Shown one piece after another: positions 1 to 6,862 of a DNA stretch of 6,912 nt. Each line of letters opens with the position of its first letter. Position 1 is the first letter of the stretch. This DNA is from Lachnospiraceae bacterium UBA3732 (GTDB lineage Bacteria > Bacillota > Clostridia > Lachnospirales > Lachnospiraceae): positions 1 through 6,912 of the forward strand of contig DFHD01000025.1 of assembly GCA_002372545.1 (NCBI GenBank), written 5' to 3'. The notes under the pieces are model-generated. The model saw only the letters and a list, made by a program, of their open reading frames with translations. It made no database searches and was not told the origin of the DNA. The translations under genes were made by a program, and so were the position numbers.

Positions 1-21
1 GAAGATAATGTGATTTCCGGT

Positions 22-50
22 TTGAATATAGTCTTTTTTAGTGTTATACT
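22..50 (+). promoter_or_regulatory. Sigma-A promoter for the ABC exporter genes
   Basis: TTGAAT (22-27) is followed after a 17-base spacer by TATACT (45-50). TG at 42-43 gives an extended -10 (TGTTATACT). Transcription would start near 57, leaving a leader of about 117 bases before the ATG at 174. A second, weaker -10-like TATAAT lies at 75-80 but has no convincing -35 (best is TTCAAC at 50-55 with a 19-base spacer). The promoter is read from consensus only. Confidence 0.6.
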
Positions 51-81
51 TCAACTATCGTTCTTATAACATCTTATAATA
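43..81. promoter_or_regulatory. Possible operator: inverted and tandem repeats over the promoter
   Basis: GTTATA (43-48) and TATAAC (65-70) form a six-base inverted repeat whose left arm overlaps the -10. Overlapping the right arm is a 10-base direct repeat, TCTTATAACA (62-71) then TCTTATAATA (72-81). Exporter operons of this type are often controlled by a nearby MarR- or GntR-type repressor, but no regulator gene is visible here. The arms are short and AT-rich, so chance is a real alternative. Confidence 0.25.
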
Positions 82-141
82 GAAGAAGAGACACTTTCCG
101 TTGAGTAGATTTTTACGCAGTCTTCACTAGGCGGGTAAGTG

Positions 142-180
142 ATGTACATGAATAATTTGCAGGGTTATTTAATATGCTGA
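142..180 (+). other. Possible 12-codon leader peptide overlapping the ABC start
   Basis: ATG at 142 opens a short frame (MYMNNLQGYLIC) that stops with TGA at 178-180, just inside the first ABC gene, whose ATG is at 174. It has its own Shine-Dalgarno-like AGGCGG at 129-134, seven bases upstream. The ABC gene itself has only a modest AGGG (161-164), so translational coupling or attenuation through this leader is conceivable. No associated terminator or antiterminator hairpin was recognised. Short frames like this also arise by chance. Confidence 0.2.
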
Positions 181-1925
181 AAACACTGGGAAAAGAAGTA
201 AAAGAGTATAAAAGGGCGTCGATCCTTACGCCCCTTTTCATGATCCTGGAGGTGATCTTCGAGACGCTGATCCCCGTATTCATGGGAAAGATCCTGAACA
301 TTTCCGAGGAGGGGAAGATCGGCAGTGCGGAGATGCAGCACATCCTGATCTACGGAGGACTCATGCTCCTTCTGGCGGGAGGCGCCCTCTGGGCAGGCAT
401 CATGGGCGGTAAGTACGGCGCCATGGCTGCTATGGGTCTGGGAAAGAATCTGCGAAAGAGTATGTTTCGCCGGATTCAGACCTTCTCCTTTGCCAACATC
501 GACAGGTTTTCTCCGGCCAGCCTAGTCACAAGGATGACAACAGATGTAACAAACATCCAGAATGCATACCAGATGATCCTCCGTACCATGGCCAGGGCGC
601 CCTTCAGCCTGATCATTTCCATGACGGCTGCTTTTATCATCAGCCCGAAGGTGGCGCTGGTTTATGTCGGCGCGGTGGTTTTCCTTTCTCTGGCGGGCGG
701 ATTTATCATATCCAGGGTGACCAGATACTTTACCCAGGCCTTTCCCAAATATGATGAAATGAACGAAAGTGTCCGGGAAAACGTTACGGCGATCCGCGTG
801 GTCAAGGGCTTTGTCCGGGAGGAGCATGAAAAGGCGCGCTTCAGCAAGGCGAGCAACATGATCTACAAGCTTTTTGTAAAGGCTGAGGGAATCATGGCCG
901 GCACCATGCCTCTGATGCAGGGCACAATCTATACGACCATGCTTCTGGTGAGCTGGGTCGGCGCAAAGCTGATCGTGGGAACCGGTGAGATTTCCACGGG
1001 AGATCTGGCAACGCTTCTTTCTTATTGTATGCAGATCATGATGAGCCTGATGATGCTCTCCATGGTCATTGTTATGATCACGATGTCCGCAGCCAGCGCC
1101 AGACGTATCGCAGAGGTTCTGGAGGAAGACAGCACGCTGGTCAATCCCGAGAATCCCGATTTTGAGATTCCTGACGGAAGCATCCGTTTTGAGAATGTGA
1201 CCTTCCGGTATAATGAGTCAGCAGAGCAGCCTGTTCTGGACGGGGTGGATCTGGACATTCCCTCCGGAGCGGTGATCGGCATCATCGGCGGTACCGGTTC
1301 ATCCAAAACGAGTCTGGTGAATCTGATCAGCCGTCTATACGATGTCAGCCGGGGCAGAGTGCTGGTCGGCGGGAAGGATGTCCGCACCTATGACCTGACA
1401 ACGCTGCGGAATCAGGTGGCGGTCGTGCTGCAGAAAAATGAGCTGTTTTCAGGAACCATTCTGGATAACCTCCGCTGGGGAAATCCTCATGCGACGGAGG
1501 AGGAGTGCAGGGAGGCCTGCCGCCTGGCCTGTGCGGATGATTTCATTATGGGTTTTCCGGATCAGTATAATACCATGATCGCCCAGGGAGGCACCAATGT
1601 GTCCGGCGGTCAGAAGCAGAGGCTGTGTATTGCCAGGGCGCTGCTGAAGAAACCGAAGGTGCTGATTCTGGATGACAGTACCAGTGCGGTAGATACGGCG
1701 ACGGATGCAAAGATCAGAGAGGGCTTCCGGGAATTCATTCCGGAGGTGACAAAGCTCATCATTGCACAGCGGATATCCAGTGTGAAGGACGCCGATAAGA
1801 TCCTGGTGCTGGATAACGGACGGGTGTCCGGCTTCGGCACGCATGAAGAGCTGATGCAGAGCAATGAAATCTACAGGGATGTTTATGAATCCCAGCAGGG
1901 AGGCTCGCGGGACTTTGATGCCTAG
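174..1925 (+). CDS. Heterodimeric ABC exporter subunit with degenerate ATP site
   Basis: This is a half-transporter of the bacterial multidrug/lipid exporter type (one membrane domain plus one ATPase domain), 583 residues, the usual size. About six membrane helices lie near residues 16-40, 56-76, 132-156, 159-180, 242-265 and 278-305. The nucleotide-binding domain covers about 337-575. It shows A-loop Y346, Walker A GGTGSSKT (372-379), Q-loop Q420, signature VSGGQ (476-480), Walker B ending in D500, D-loop D507 and switch position 532. Three positions are non-canonical: Ser377 replaces the Gly before the Walker A Lys, Asp501 replaces the catalytic Glu, and Gln532 replaces the switch His. In known heterodimers such as TM287/288 or LmrCD this pattern marks the subunit whose Walker motifs build the non-hydrolysing site, while its intact signature serves the partner's active site. 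The partner gene starts 35 bases downstream. The start is supported by a weak AGGG nine bases upstream. The substrate cannot be told from sequence. Confidence 0.95.
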   Translation: MLKTLGKEVKEYKRASILTPLFMILEVIFETLIPVFMGKILNISEEGKIGSAEMQHILIYGGLMLLLAGGALWAGIMGGKYGAMAAMGLGKNLRKSMFRRIQTFSFANIDRFSPASLVTRMTTDVTNIQNAYQMILRTMARAPFSLIISMTAAFIISPKVALVYVGAVVFLSLAGGFIISRVTRYFTQAFPKYDEMNESVRENVTAIRVVKGFVREEHEKARFSKASNMIYKLFVKAEGIMAGTMPLMQGTIYTTMLLVSWVGAKLIVGTGEISTGDLATLLSYCMQIMMSLMMLSMVIVMITMSAASARRIAEVLEEDSTLVNPENPDFEIPDGSIRFENVTFRYNESAEQPVLDGVDLDIPSGAVIGIIGGTGSSKTSLVNLISRLYDVSRGRVLVGGKDVRTYDLTTLRNQVAVVLQKNELFSGTILDNLRWGNPHATEEECREACRLACADDFIMGFPDQYNTMIAQGGTNVSGGQKQRLCIARALLKKPKVLILDDSTSAVDTATDAKIREGFREFIPEVTKLIIAQRISSVKDADKILVLDNGRVSGFGTHEELMQSNEIYRDVYESQQGGSRDFDA

Positions 1926-1948
1926 ACACGAAATATGAAACAGAATTC

Positions 1949-1954
1949 AGGAGG
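1949..1954 (+). promoter_or_regulatory. Ribosome binding site of the second ABC gene
   Basis: A perfect AGGAGG sits six bases before the ATG at 1961. It fixes that ATG as the start over the in-frame ATG at 1991. Confidence 0.85.
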
Positions 1955-1960
1955 AACGGA

Positions 1961-3892
1961 ATGCCGGCTCCACAAAGAACGCCGAGGGGAATGAAGCCCC
2001 AGGTAAAAAATCCCGGAAAGATCATGAAGAGAGTCATGCAATATGTGTTCAGCCGCTATGGCGTGCGCATGGTCATTGTATTTCTCTGTATTATCATATC
2101 GGTTGTGGCGAACCTGCAGGGAACCATGTTCATGCAGGTCCTGATCGATGACTATATTACGCCCATGGTGGAAACCCACAGCAGGGACTACGGGCCGCTG
2201 ATCGGCGCGATTATGAAGACCGCATGCTTTTATCTTGTGGGGATCACGGCCACCTTCGCCTACAACAGGATCATGGTGAACGTGACGCAGGGCACCCTGC
2301 TCCGCCTGAGAGGCGAGCTGTTTGACCATATGGAGACGCTGCCCATCCGGTATTTCGATTCCAACAGCAGGGGCGATATCATGTCCATTTACACCAACGA
2401 TATCGATACCATGAGGCAGATGATCAGCCAGAGCATTCCGTCTCTGTTCTCAAGCCTGATCACAGTGGCAGGCGTAGTGGTCTGCATGGTAATCCGCAGC
2501 ATCCCGCTTACGCTGGTGTCCTTCGTCATGGTTGGCTTTATGCTGTTTGTGACCATGAAGCTCTCCGGGAAGAGCGGCGCGTACTTTGTGGCTCAGCAGA
2601 AGGATATCGGTAAGCTGAATGGTTATATAGAAGAAATGATGACCGGCCAGAAGGTGGTCAAGGTCTTCTGTCACGAAGAGGAGAGCATCGAGAAGTTCGA
2701 CGAGCTGAACGACCAGCTTTACGACAGCGCGTATCATGCGAATAAATACGCCAACATCCTTATGCCCTCCATGGCGCAGATCGGCAACCTGAGCTACGTG
2801 ATCTGCGTGGTCGTGGGCGCGATCCTGATCATGAGCGGCTTCGGGGTAAAGGGAGCTTCCTTTGCCGGTATCGCTCCGCTTACTGTGGGCGGCCTCTTTG
2901 CCTTCCTGCAGTTCAATAAGAGCTTCAATATGCCCATCAACCAGGTTTCCATGCAGTTTAATTCCATCATCATGGCGCTGGCCGGCGCGGACCGGGTGTT
3001 CCGTCTTCTGGATGAAAAGCCGGAGGAGGATGAGGGCTATGTTATGCTGGTGAATGCCGCAGAGGACAGCGAGGGAAAGCTTGTGGAATCAGAAAAGCGT
3101 ACCGGAAAGTGGGCATGGAAGCATATCCATCAGGCGGACGGTACGGTGGATTATGTGCCCCTTGAGGGCGCCATTGTCATGGATGATGTGGATTTCGGTT
3201 ATGTGCCGGATAAGATGGTGCTGCATAATGTTTCGCTCGAGGCAAAGCCGGGGCAGAAGATTGCCTTTGTCGGCTCTACCGGTGCCGGAAAGACCACCAT
3301 TACCAACCTGATCAACCGCTTCTATGATATTCAGGATGGAAAGATCCGGTTTGACGGGATCAACGTGAATAAGATCAAAAAGGGCGACCTCCGGCGTTCG
3401 CTCGGTCTGGTTCTGCAGGAGACGCATCTTTTCTCGGATACGGTTATGGAAAACATCCGTTACGGCAGGCTGGATGCATCGGATGAGGAATGTATTGCCG
3501 CAGCGAAGCTGGCCAATGCGGATGGCTTTATCCGTCAGCTGCCGGAGGGCTACAATACCCGGCTGACCGGTGACGGCGGAAATCTTTCCCAGGGACAGCG
3601 GCAGCTTCTGGCCATCGCCAGAGCCGCGGTGGCGAATCCGCCGGCGCTGATCCTGGATGAGGCAACAAGCTCTATCGATACCCGGACGGAGCGGCAGGTA
3701 CAGGACGGCATGGACAGGCTGATGGCCGGCAGGACCACATTTGTTATCGCTCACCGGCTTTCTACCGTTATGAACAGCGACTGCATCATGGTCCTCGAGG
3801 CCGGCCGGATCATTGAGCGGGGAACCCATGAGGAGCTTCTTTCGGCAAAGGGCAAGTATTATCAGCTGTATACCGGAATGGCGCAGGCGTAG
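1961..3892 (+). CDS. Heterodimeric ABC exporter subunit with catalytic ATP site
   Basis: This is the partner half-transporter, 643 residues. Membrane helices lie near residues 33-52, 80-100, 158-178, 180-200, 272-293 and 302-322. The ATPase domain (about 404-640) has A-loop Y414, Walker A GSTGAGKT (438-445), Q-loop Q486, Walker B ending D566 with catalytic E567, D-loop D573 and switch H598, all canonical. The signature is LSQGQ (542-546), with Gln for the first Gly, which places it at the degenerate site against the first subunit's altered Walker motifs. ATP hydrolysis should therefore occur at this subunit's Walker A/B paired with the first subunit's VSGGQ. Residues about 351-403 form an extra hydrophilic linker between membrane and ATPase domains, longer than in typical exporters and making up most of the size difference from the first subunit. 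I recall similar linkers in clostridial homologues but could not check. The two genes must act as one exporter; cargo is unknown (drug or lipid-like by family). Confidence 0.95.
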   Translation: MPAPQRTPRGMKPQVKNPGKIMKRVMQYVFSRYGVRMVIVFLCIIISVVANLQGTMFMQVLIDDYITPMVETHSRDYGPLIGAIMKTACFYLVGITATFAYNRIMVNVTQGTLLRLRGELFDHMETLPIRYFDSNSRGDIMSIYTNDIDTMRQMISQSIPSLFSSLITVAGVVVCMVIRSIPLTLVSFVMVGFMLFVTMKLSGKSGAYFVAQQKDIGKLNGYIEEMMTGQKVVKVFCHEEESIEKFDELNDQLYDSAYHANKYANILMPSMAQIGNLSYVICVVVGAILIMSGFGVKGASFAGIAPLTVGGLFAFLQFNKSFNMPINQVSMQFNSIIMALAGADRVFRLLDEKPEEDEGYVMLVNAAEDSEGKLVESEKRTGKWAWKHIHQADGTVDYVPLEGAIVMDDVDFGYVPDKMVLHNVSLEAKPGQKIAFVGSTGAGKTTITNLINRFYDIQDGKIRFDGINVNKIKKGDLRRSLGLVLQETHLFSDTVMENIRYGRLDASDEECIAAAKLANADGFIRQLPEGYNTRLTGDGGNLSQGQRQLLAIARAAVANPPALILDEATSSIDTRTERQVQDGMDRLMAGRTTFVIAHRLSTVMNSDCIMVLEAGRIIERGTHEELLSAKGKYYQLYTGMAQA

Positions 3893-4096
3893 GAACTTGA
3901 ACCAGGAGGCAACCTGACAATGCGGAAATGACTGAGAAAGTCTGAACCGCGAGCGAAGAAAGCGGAGCAAATGGAAACGCAAGGAACCGCTGCGAAGAAG
4001 ACGAAAAACGAAATTGAGCGGAAAATGACGAAAGAAACAGGAAGCGGACGAAATAATGAAAGAAGAAGGAATTTGACGGAAGAAATGGGAGAAGAA
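3893..4096 (+). other. Purine-rich spacer with an orphan Shine-Dalgarno and mini-frames
   Basis: About 204 bases separate the exporter from the phosphatase core. A perfect AGGAGG (3904-3909) precedes ATG at 3920 by ten bases, but this frame reads Met-Arg-Lys and stops at TGA 3929-3931. An overlapping ATG at 3928 gives MTEKV then stop at 3943-3945. After the first TGA the same frame stays open all the way into the phosphatase, coding a Lys/Arg/Glu-rich stretch with ATGs at 3971, 4025 and 4085. Either this is untranslated leader, or it is a charged N-terminal extension broken by a stop. No terminator or promoter was recognised in it. Confidence 0.5.
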
Positions 4097-4879
4097 ATGA
4101 TTTCGGATAATAACATAAAGGCTGTGATCTTTGACCTGGATGGGACACTTCTCTATACCCTGGAGGATCTGAAAAATTCTTTGAATTACACGCTGCGGCA
4201 GTATAAAATGCCGGAACGGACGCTGGAGGAGACCCGGCGGTTTGTGGGAAACGGTCTGATGAAGCTGCTGGAGCGGGCGACGCCGGCAGATACGCCGGAA
4301 AGTGTCCGGAAGGAAATGTATCAGGTATTTAAAACGCATTATGATGCGCACTGTCTGGATGCGACGAAGCCCTACGAAGGGGTGCCGGAGCTTTTGGAGC
4401 GTCTGAAGGATGAGGGATATCTTTTGGCCATTGTATCCAACAAGGTGGACAGTGCGGTGAAGGAGCTGGCGAGGCAGTTCTTTCCGCAGGTGGATGCCGC
4501 TATCGGCGAGCGTCCGGGGGTAAGGCCGAAGCCTGCACCGGATACCGTGCAGGAGGCGCTTGCAGAGCTGGAGGCAGTCCGGAAGAAGCGAGAGAAACGG
4601 TCAGAATCTGAGCCCGATCGGAAAAAGCAGGAGAGATCGGCAGGAACAGATGCCGAATCGTCAGTTGCTCTTTGTCCCGAAGATTGTATATATGTCGGCG
4701 ACTCCGAGGTTGATCTGGCCACGGCGAAGGCGGCAGGGATGCCCTGCATATCTGTACTTTGGGGCTTCCGGGAAAAGGAGGAGCTGCTGAAAAACGGCGC
4801 AGACCGTTTTGCGGAAAAACCGGAGGATGTGTCATCGATGATATGCAGAAGCAGAGGCTCAGGAAATGGCAGAGGCTGA
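4097..4879 (+). CDS. HAD-family phosphatase, phosphoglycolate phosphatase-like
   Basis: This is a haloacid dehalogenase superfamily hydrolase, subfamily IA, which removes phosphate from small phosphorylated metabolites in the cytoplasm. With the start at 4097 it has 260 residues. Motif I is DLDGT with nucleophile D13 and acid/base D15; motif II is S114 in IVSNK; motif III is K145 in RPKPAPD; motif IV is GDSEVD with D202 and D206. The cap domain lies between about residues 20 and 90. The start was chosen because it gives the usual short lead into motif I and has GGGAG (4087-4091) five bases upstream; in-frame ATGs at 3971, 4025 and 4085 have weaker or badly spaced sites. Relatives are usually about 215-225 residues. 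The excess is a charged, low-complexity insertion at about 162-192 between motifs III and IV. True substrate is uncertain: phosphoglycolate, pyrophosphate and sugar phosphates are all possible. No terminator separates it from the ABC genes. Confidence 0.88.
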   Translation: MISDNNIKAVIFDLDGTLLYTLEDLKNSLNYTLRQYKMPERTLEETRRFVGNGLMKLLERATPADTPESVRKEMYQVFKTHYDAHCLDATKPYEGVPELLERLKDEGYLLAIVSNKVDSAVKELARQFFPQVDAAIGERPGVRPKPAPDTVQEALAELEAVRKKREKRSESEPDRKKQERSAGTDAESSVALCPEDCIYVGDSEVDLATAKAAGMPCISVLWGFREKEELLKNGADRFAEKPEDVSSMICRSRGSGNGRG

Positions 4880-4957
4880 CGAAGCACTGGCTGACGCTGA
4901 TCATGGATCATTTACCATTTCTGGGATCGCAATACAGTTCATGGGGAGGAGAGGACG

Positions 4958-6526
4958 ATGGTATTGGAAAGAAAACTATCGATCGGGGTGCAGGATTTTG
5001 AAAAGTTGATTCGTGAAGGCTATATATATGTAGATAAGACTGAATATGTGTACCGACTGGCCAAAAGCGGGTTATCATATTTTTTGAGCCGCCCCCGCCG
5101 TTTTGGAAAGAGCCTCTTTTTATCGACTCTAAGGGCATATTTTGAAGGGAAGAAGGAGCTCTTTACCGGCCTGAAGATCATGGAACTGGAAGGGGACGGG
5201 CCGGATGCGTGGCAGAAATATCCCGTGTTCTATTTTGATTTCAATAAAAAGAATTTTCAAACAGATACTGCTTTTGAGGAGGTACTTGCGGAACATCTGA
5301 AAGAGTGGGAGGCCATATACGGTGATGAACGTAAGGATGCGCCGTTGGAGGAACGATTCAGATATTTGCTGGTTAAAGCAGTGGAGGTTACCGGAAAAAA
5401 TGCGGTCATTCTGGTGGATGAATATGATAAATCACTTTTGGAATCCAATGTGGGGAGACTGGAACATAACAAAGCTGTTTTTAAAGGCTTTTTCAGCACA
5501 CTGAAAAGCTATGATCATTATCTCAAATTTGTTTTTCTGACTGGGGTGACCAAGTTTTCAAAGGTAAGTATCTTCAGTGATCTGAACCAGCTCAGGGATA
5601 TTTCTATGCTTCCGGATTATAATGGCATCTGTGGTATCACGCAGTCAGAACTTGTGGATACTTTCACGCCTGAAATAGAGCAGCTTGCTCAACAAGAAGA
5701 CATTGATTTTGAAACATGTCTTTCAAAGCTAAGAAAAATGTATGATGGGTATCATTTTTCATATAATACAGAAGGTGTTTATAACCCGTTCAGTCTCTTG
5801 AATGCTCTGGAGGACCAGAATTTCGGTATGTACTGGTTTGAAACGGGAACGCCGACATTTCTGATCGAGAGGCTGAAGAAGTCCGGGTTTGATGCAAAAG
5901 AGATCACAAAAGGGAATCTTTATGCTAAGGAAACGATTATTACAGACTATTGTTATGATAATCCCAATCCGATCCCGCTGTTCTATCAGACCGGATACCT
6001 TACGATCAAGGGTTATGATAAAGAATTCAGAAGCTATCAGCTTGACTACCCGAATGATGAAGTGAAATATGGATTCCTGGAAAGACTGACGCCGTATTAT
6101 CTGCATGAGGAGGATGAACCGGATCCGCTCGATGTCAGGAGCTTTGTGCTGGATATCCGGAAAGGAAATACAGAGTCTTTCCGGGATCGTTTCATGGCAC
6201 TGTTTGCCCGCCTGCCATATCCTGATGATGAGAAGCAGGTAGAGCAGAATTTCCAGAATGTTATATATATCGTATTTATGCTGCTGGGGCAGTATACTAT
6301 GACGGAGATCCACAGTGCAAAGGGCAGGGCAGACTGCATAGTCGAGACAGATGATTATGTCTATATCTTTGAATTTAAGCGCGATAAGAGTGCGGAGGAG
6401 GCTCTGCAGCAGATAGAAGATATGGGTTATGCAAAGCCATATGCTGCAGATAAGCGCACGCTCTTAAAGATCGGCGTAAACTTTGATTCGAAGGAGCGCA
6501 GCATAAGCGGATGGGAAGTGCGATAG
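4958..6526 (+). CDS. AAA-ATPase-like / PD-(D/E)XK nuclease-like fusion protein
   Basis: This 522-residue protein matches the architecture of the AAA-ATPase_like plus PDDEXK_9 families (recognised by motif, not by search). The N-terminal ATPase-like domain spans about 6-218, with a Walker A-like RPRRFGKS (45-52), a Walker B-like ILVDEYD (151-157) and the conserved stretch TGVTKFSKVSIFSDLNQLRD at 195-214. The C-terminal nuclease-fold domain spans about 415-515, with D459 in GRAD, E472 and K474 in FEFK, and Q484/Q485 on the following helix, so catalytic residues look intact. The start has GGAGG (4945-4949) eight bases upstream. Such proteins are abundant and often multicopy in Clostridia and Bacteroidetes; their function is unproven, with mobile-element or defence roles suggested by fold only. 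It stands alone, 78 bases after the phosphatase. Internal segments are clearly AT-richer than the upstream genes (17 and 22 G/C in 60 at 5701-5760 and 5521-5580, against 36 at 1261-1320 and 41 at 4501-4560), consistent with separate acquisition. Confidence 0.92.
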   Translation: MVLERKLSIGVQDFEKLIREGYIYVDKTEYVYRLAKSGLSYFLSRPRRFGKSLFLSTLRAYFEGKKELFTGLKIMELEGDGPDAWQKYPVFYFDFNKKNFQTDTAFEEVLAEHLKEWEAIYGDERKDAPLEERFRYLLVKAVEVTGKNAVILVDEYDKSLLESNVGRLEHNKAVFKGFFSTLKSYDHYLKFVFLTGVTKFSKVSIFSDLNQLRDISMLPDYNGICGITQSELVDTFTPEIEQLAQQEDIDFETCLSKLRKMYDGYHFSYNTEGVYNPFSLLNALEDQNFGMYWFETGTPTFLIERLKKSGFDAKEITKGNLYAKETIITDYCYDNPNPIPLFYQTGYLTIKGYDKEFRSYQLDYPNDEVKYGFLERLTPYYLHEEDEPDPLDVRSFVLDIRKGNTESFRDRFMALFARLPYPDDEKQVEQNFQNVIYIVFMLLGQYTMTEIHSAKGRADCIVETDDYVYIFEFKRDKSAEEALQQIEDMGYAKPYAADKRTLLKIGVNFDSKERSISGWEVR

Positions 6527-6762
6527 CCGGGTATCGCTCATAAATGACATATGCTCCATCTGACGCTTAAGTCAGCGAAACAGCCGAATTTCAAATCGGC
6601 TTTATCCGTTCCCTTTTCGAGTCGGCGCTTAAGACCAATGACGCACTTTAAAGTCTTACGGAATCTGTTTCTGCAAGAAGAGCTGTATCGTAGGGAAATA
6701 TGAGAGATAGACGGAATAAGGGATATTTGGCTGAGAACCTGTATAGTTAAATCAGTTTTGAG
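6527..6762. other. Intergenic region with short palindromes, no convincing gene
   Basis: CGCTTAAG occurs at 6564-6571 and again at 6626-6633. TGAC (6561-6564) faces GTCA (6571-6574), AAGAC (6631-6635) faces GTCTT (6653-6657), and ACTTTAAAGT at 6645-6654 is a perfect 10-base palindrome. TGACGC starts both 6561 and 6639. A 50-codon frame runs from ATG 6551 to TGA 6701-6703 but has no Shine-Dalgarno sequence, and I do not recognise its product. The region may be a decayed gene or repeat element; no tRNA or known RNA was seen. Confidence 0.4.
6582..6605 (+). terminator. Weak terminator-like hairpin after the ATPase/nuclease gene
   Basis: AGCCGA (6582-6587) pairs with TCGGCT (6596-6601) across an eight-base loop, and the T-rich tail is short (TTTAT, then a later CCCTTTTC). 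It lies 55 bases after the stop codon. The six-base stem and poor T-tract make it a marginal Rho-independent terminator, but it is the only candidate downstream of the gene. Confidence 0.35.
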
Positions 6763-6791
6763 TTGCGGGGAGAAAGCGGATTTGTTATAAT
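6763..6791 (+). promoter_or_regulatory. Promoter with extended -10 reading toward the right edge
   Basis: TTGCGG (6763-6768), a 17-base spacer and a perfect TATAAT (6786-6791) preceded by TG at 6783-6784. The -35 matches only at TTG, but the extended -10 compensates. Transcription would start near 6798, just at the base of a possible hairpin, and run toward whatever gene lies beyond the window. Confidence 0.6.
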
Positions 6792-6795
6792 AAAA

Positions 6796-6831
6796 CGTTG
6801 TAGGGAAAGGCGCTGGTTACGCCGATCAACG
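6796..6831 (+). other. Possible leader RNA hairpin
   Basis: CGTTG (6796-6800) can pair with CAACG (6827-6831), and inside it GGCG (6809-6812) with CGCC (6820-6823) around a seven-base loop, leaving an 8/3 internal loop. It would form at the very 5' end of the RNA from the promoter just upstream. No T-tract follows, so it is not a simple terminator. It matches no riboswitch class that I recognise. Confidence 0.3.
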
Positions 6832-6862
6832 AAAATAGAACGGATAGAATTCTAGAAAGGGC

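Noticed and set aside
1..69. Tail of an upstream gene in the first frame
   Set aside because: The 22 codons before the TAA at 67-69 overlap a good promoter, are AT-rich, and resemble no protein end that I recognise.
3929..3945. Selenocysteine insertion at the TGA near the phosphatase
   Set aside because: Only a four-base-pair hairpin follows, without SECIS-like features, and HAD phosphatases do not need selenocysteine at such a position.
3089..4351. 420-codon open frame on the minus strand
   Set aside because: It lies opposite the second ABC gene and the phosphatase, both with full motif sets. Its translation shows no recognisable domain and is rich in the Arg/Leu/His typical of antisense shadows.
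4911..4938. Promoter-like TTTACC-16-TACAGT before the ATPase/nuclease gene
   Set aside because: Each box has only four matches, and the start would fall within the Shine-Dalgarno sequence, leaving almost no leader.
4759..5001. 80-codon + strand frame bridging the phosphatase and the ATPase/nuclease gene
   Set aside because: It overlaps both well-supported genes in another frame and has no recognisable domain.
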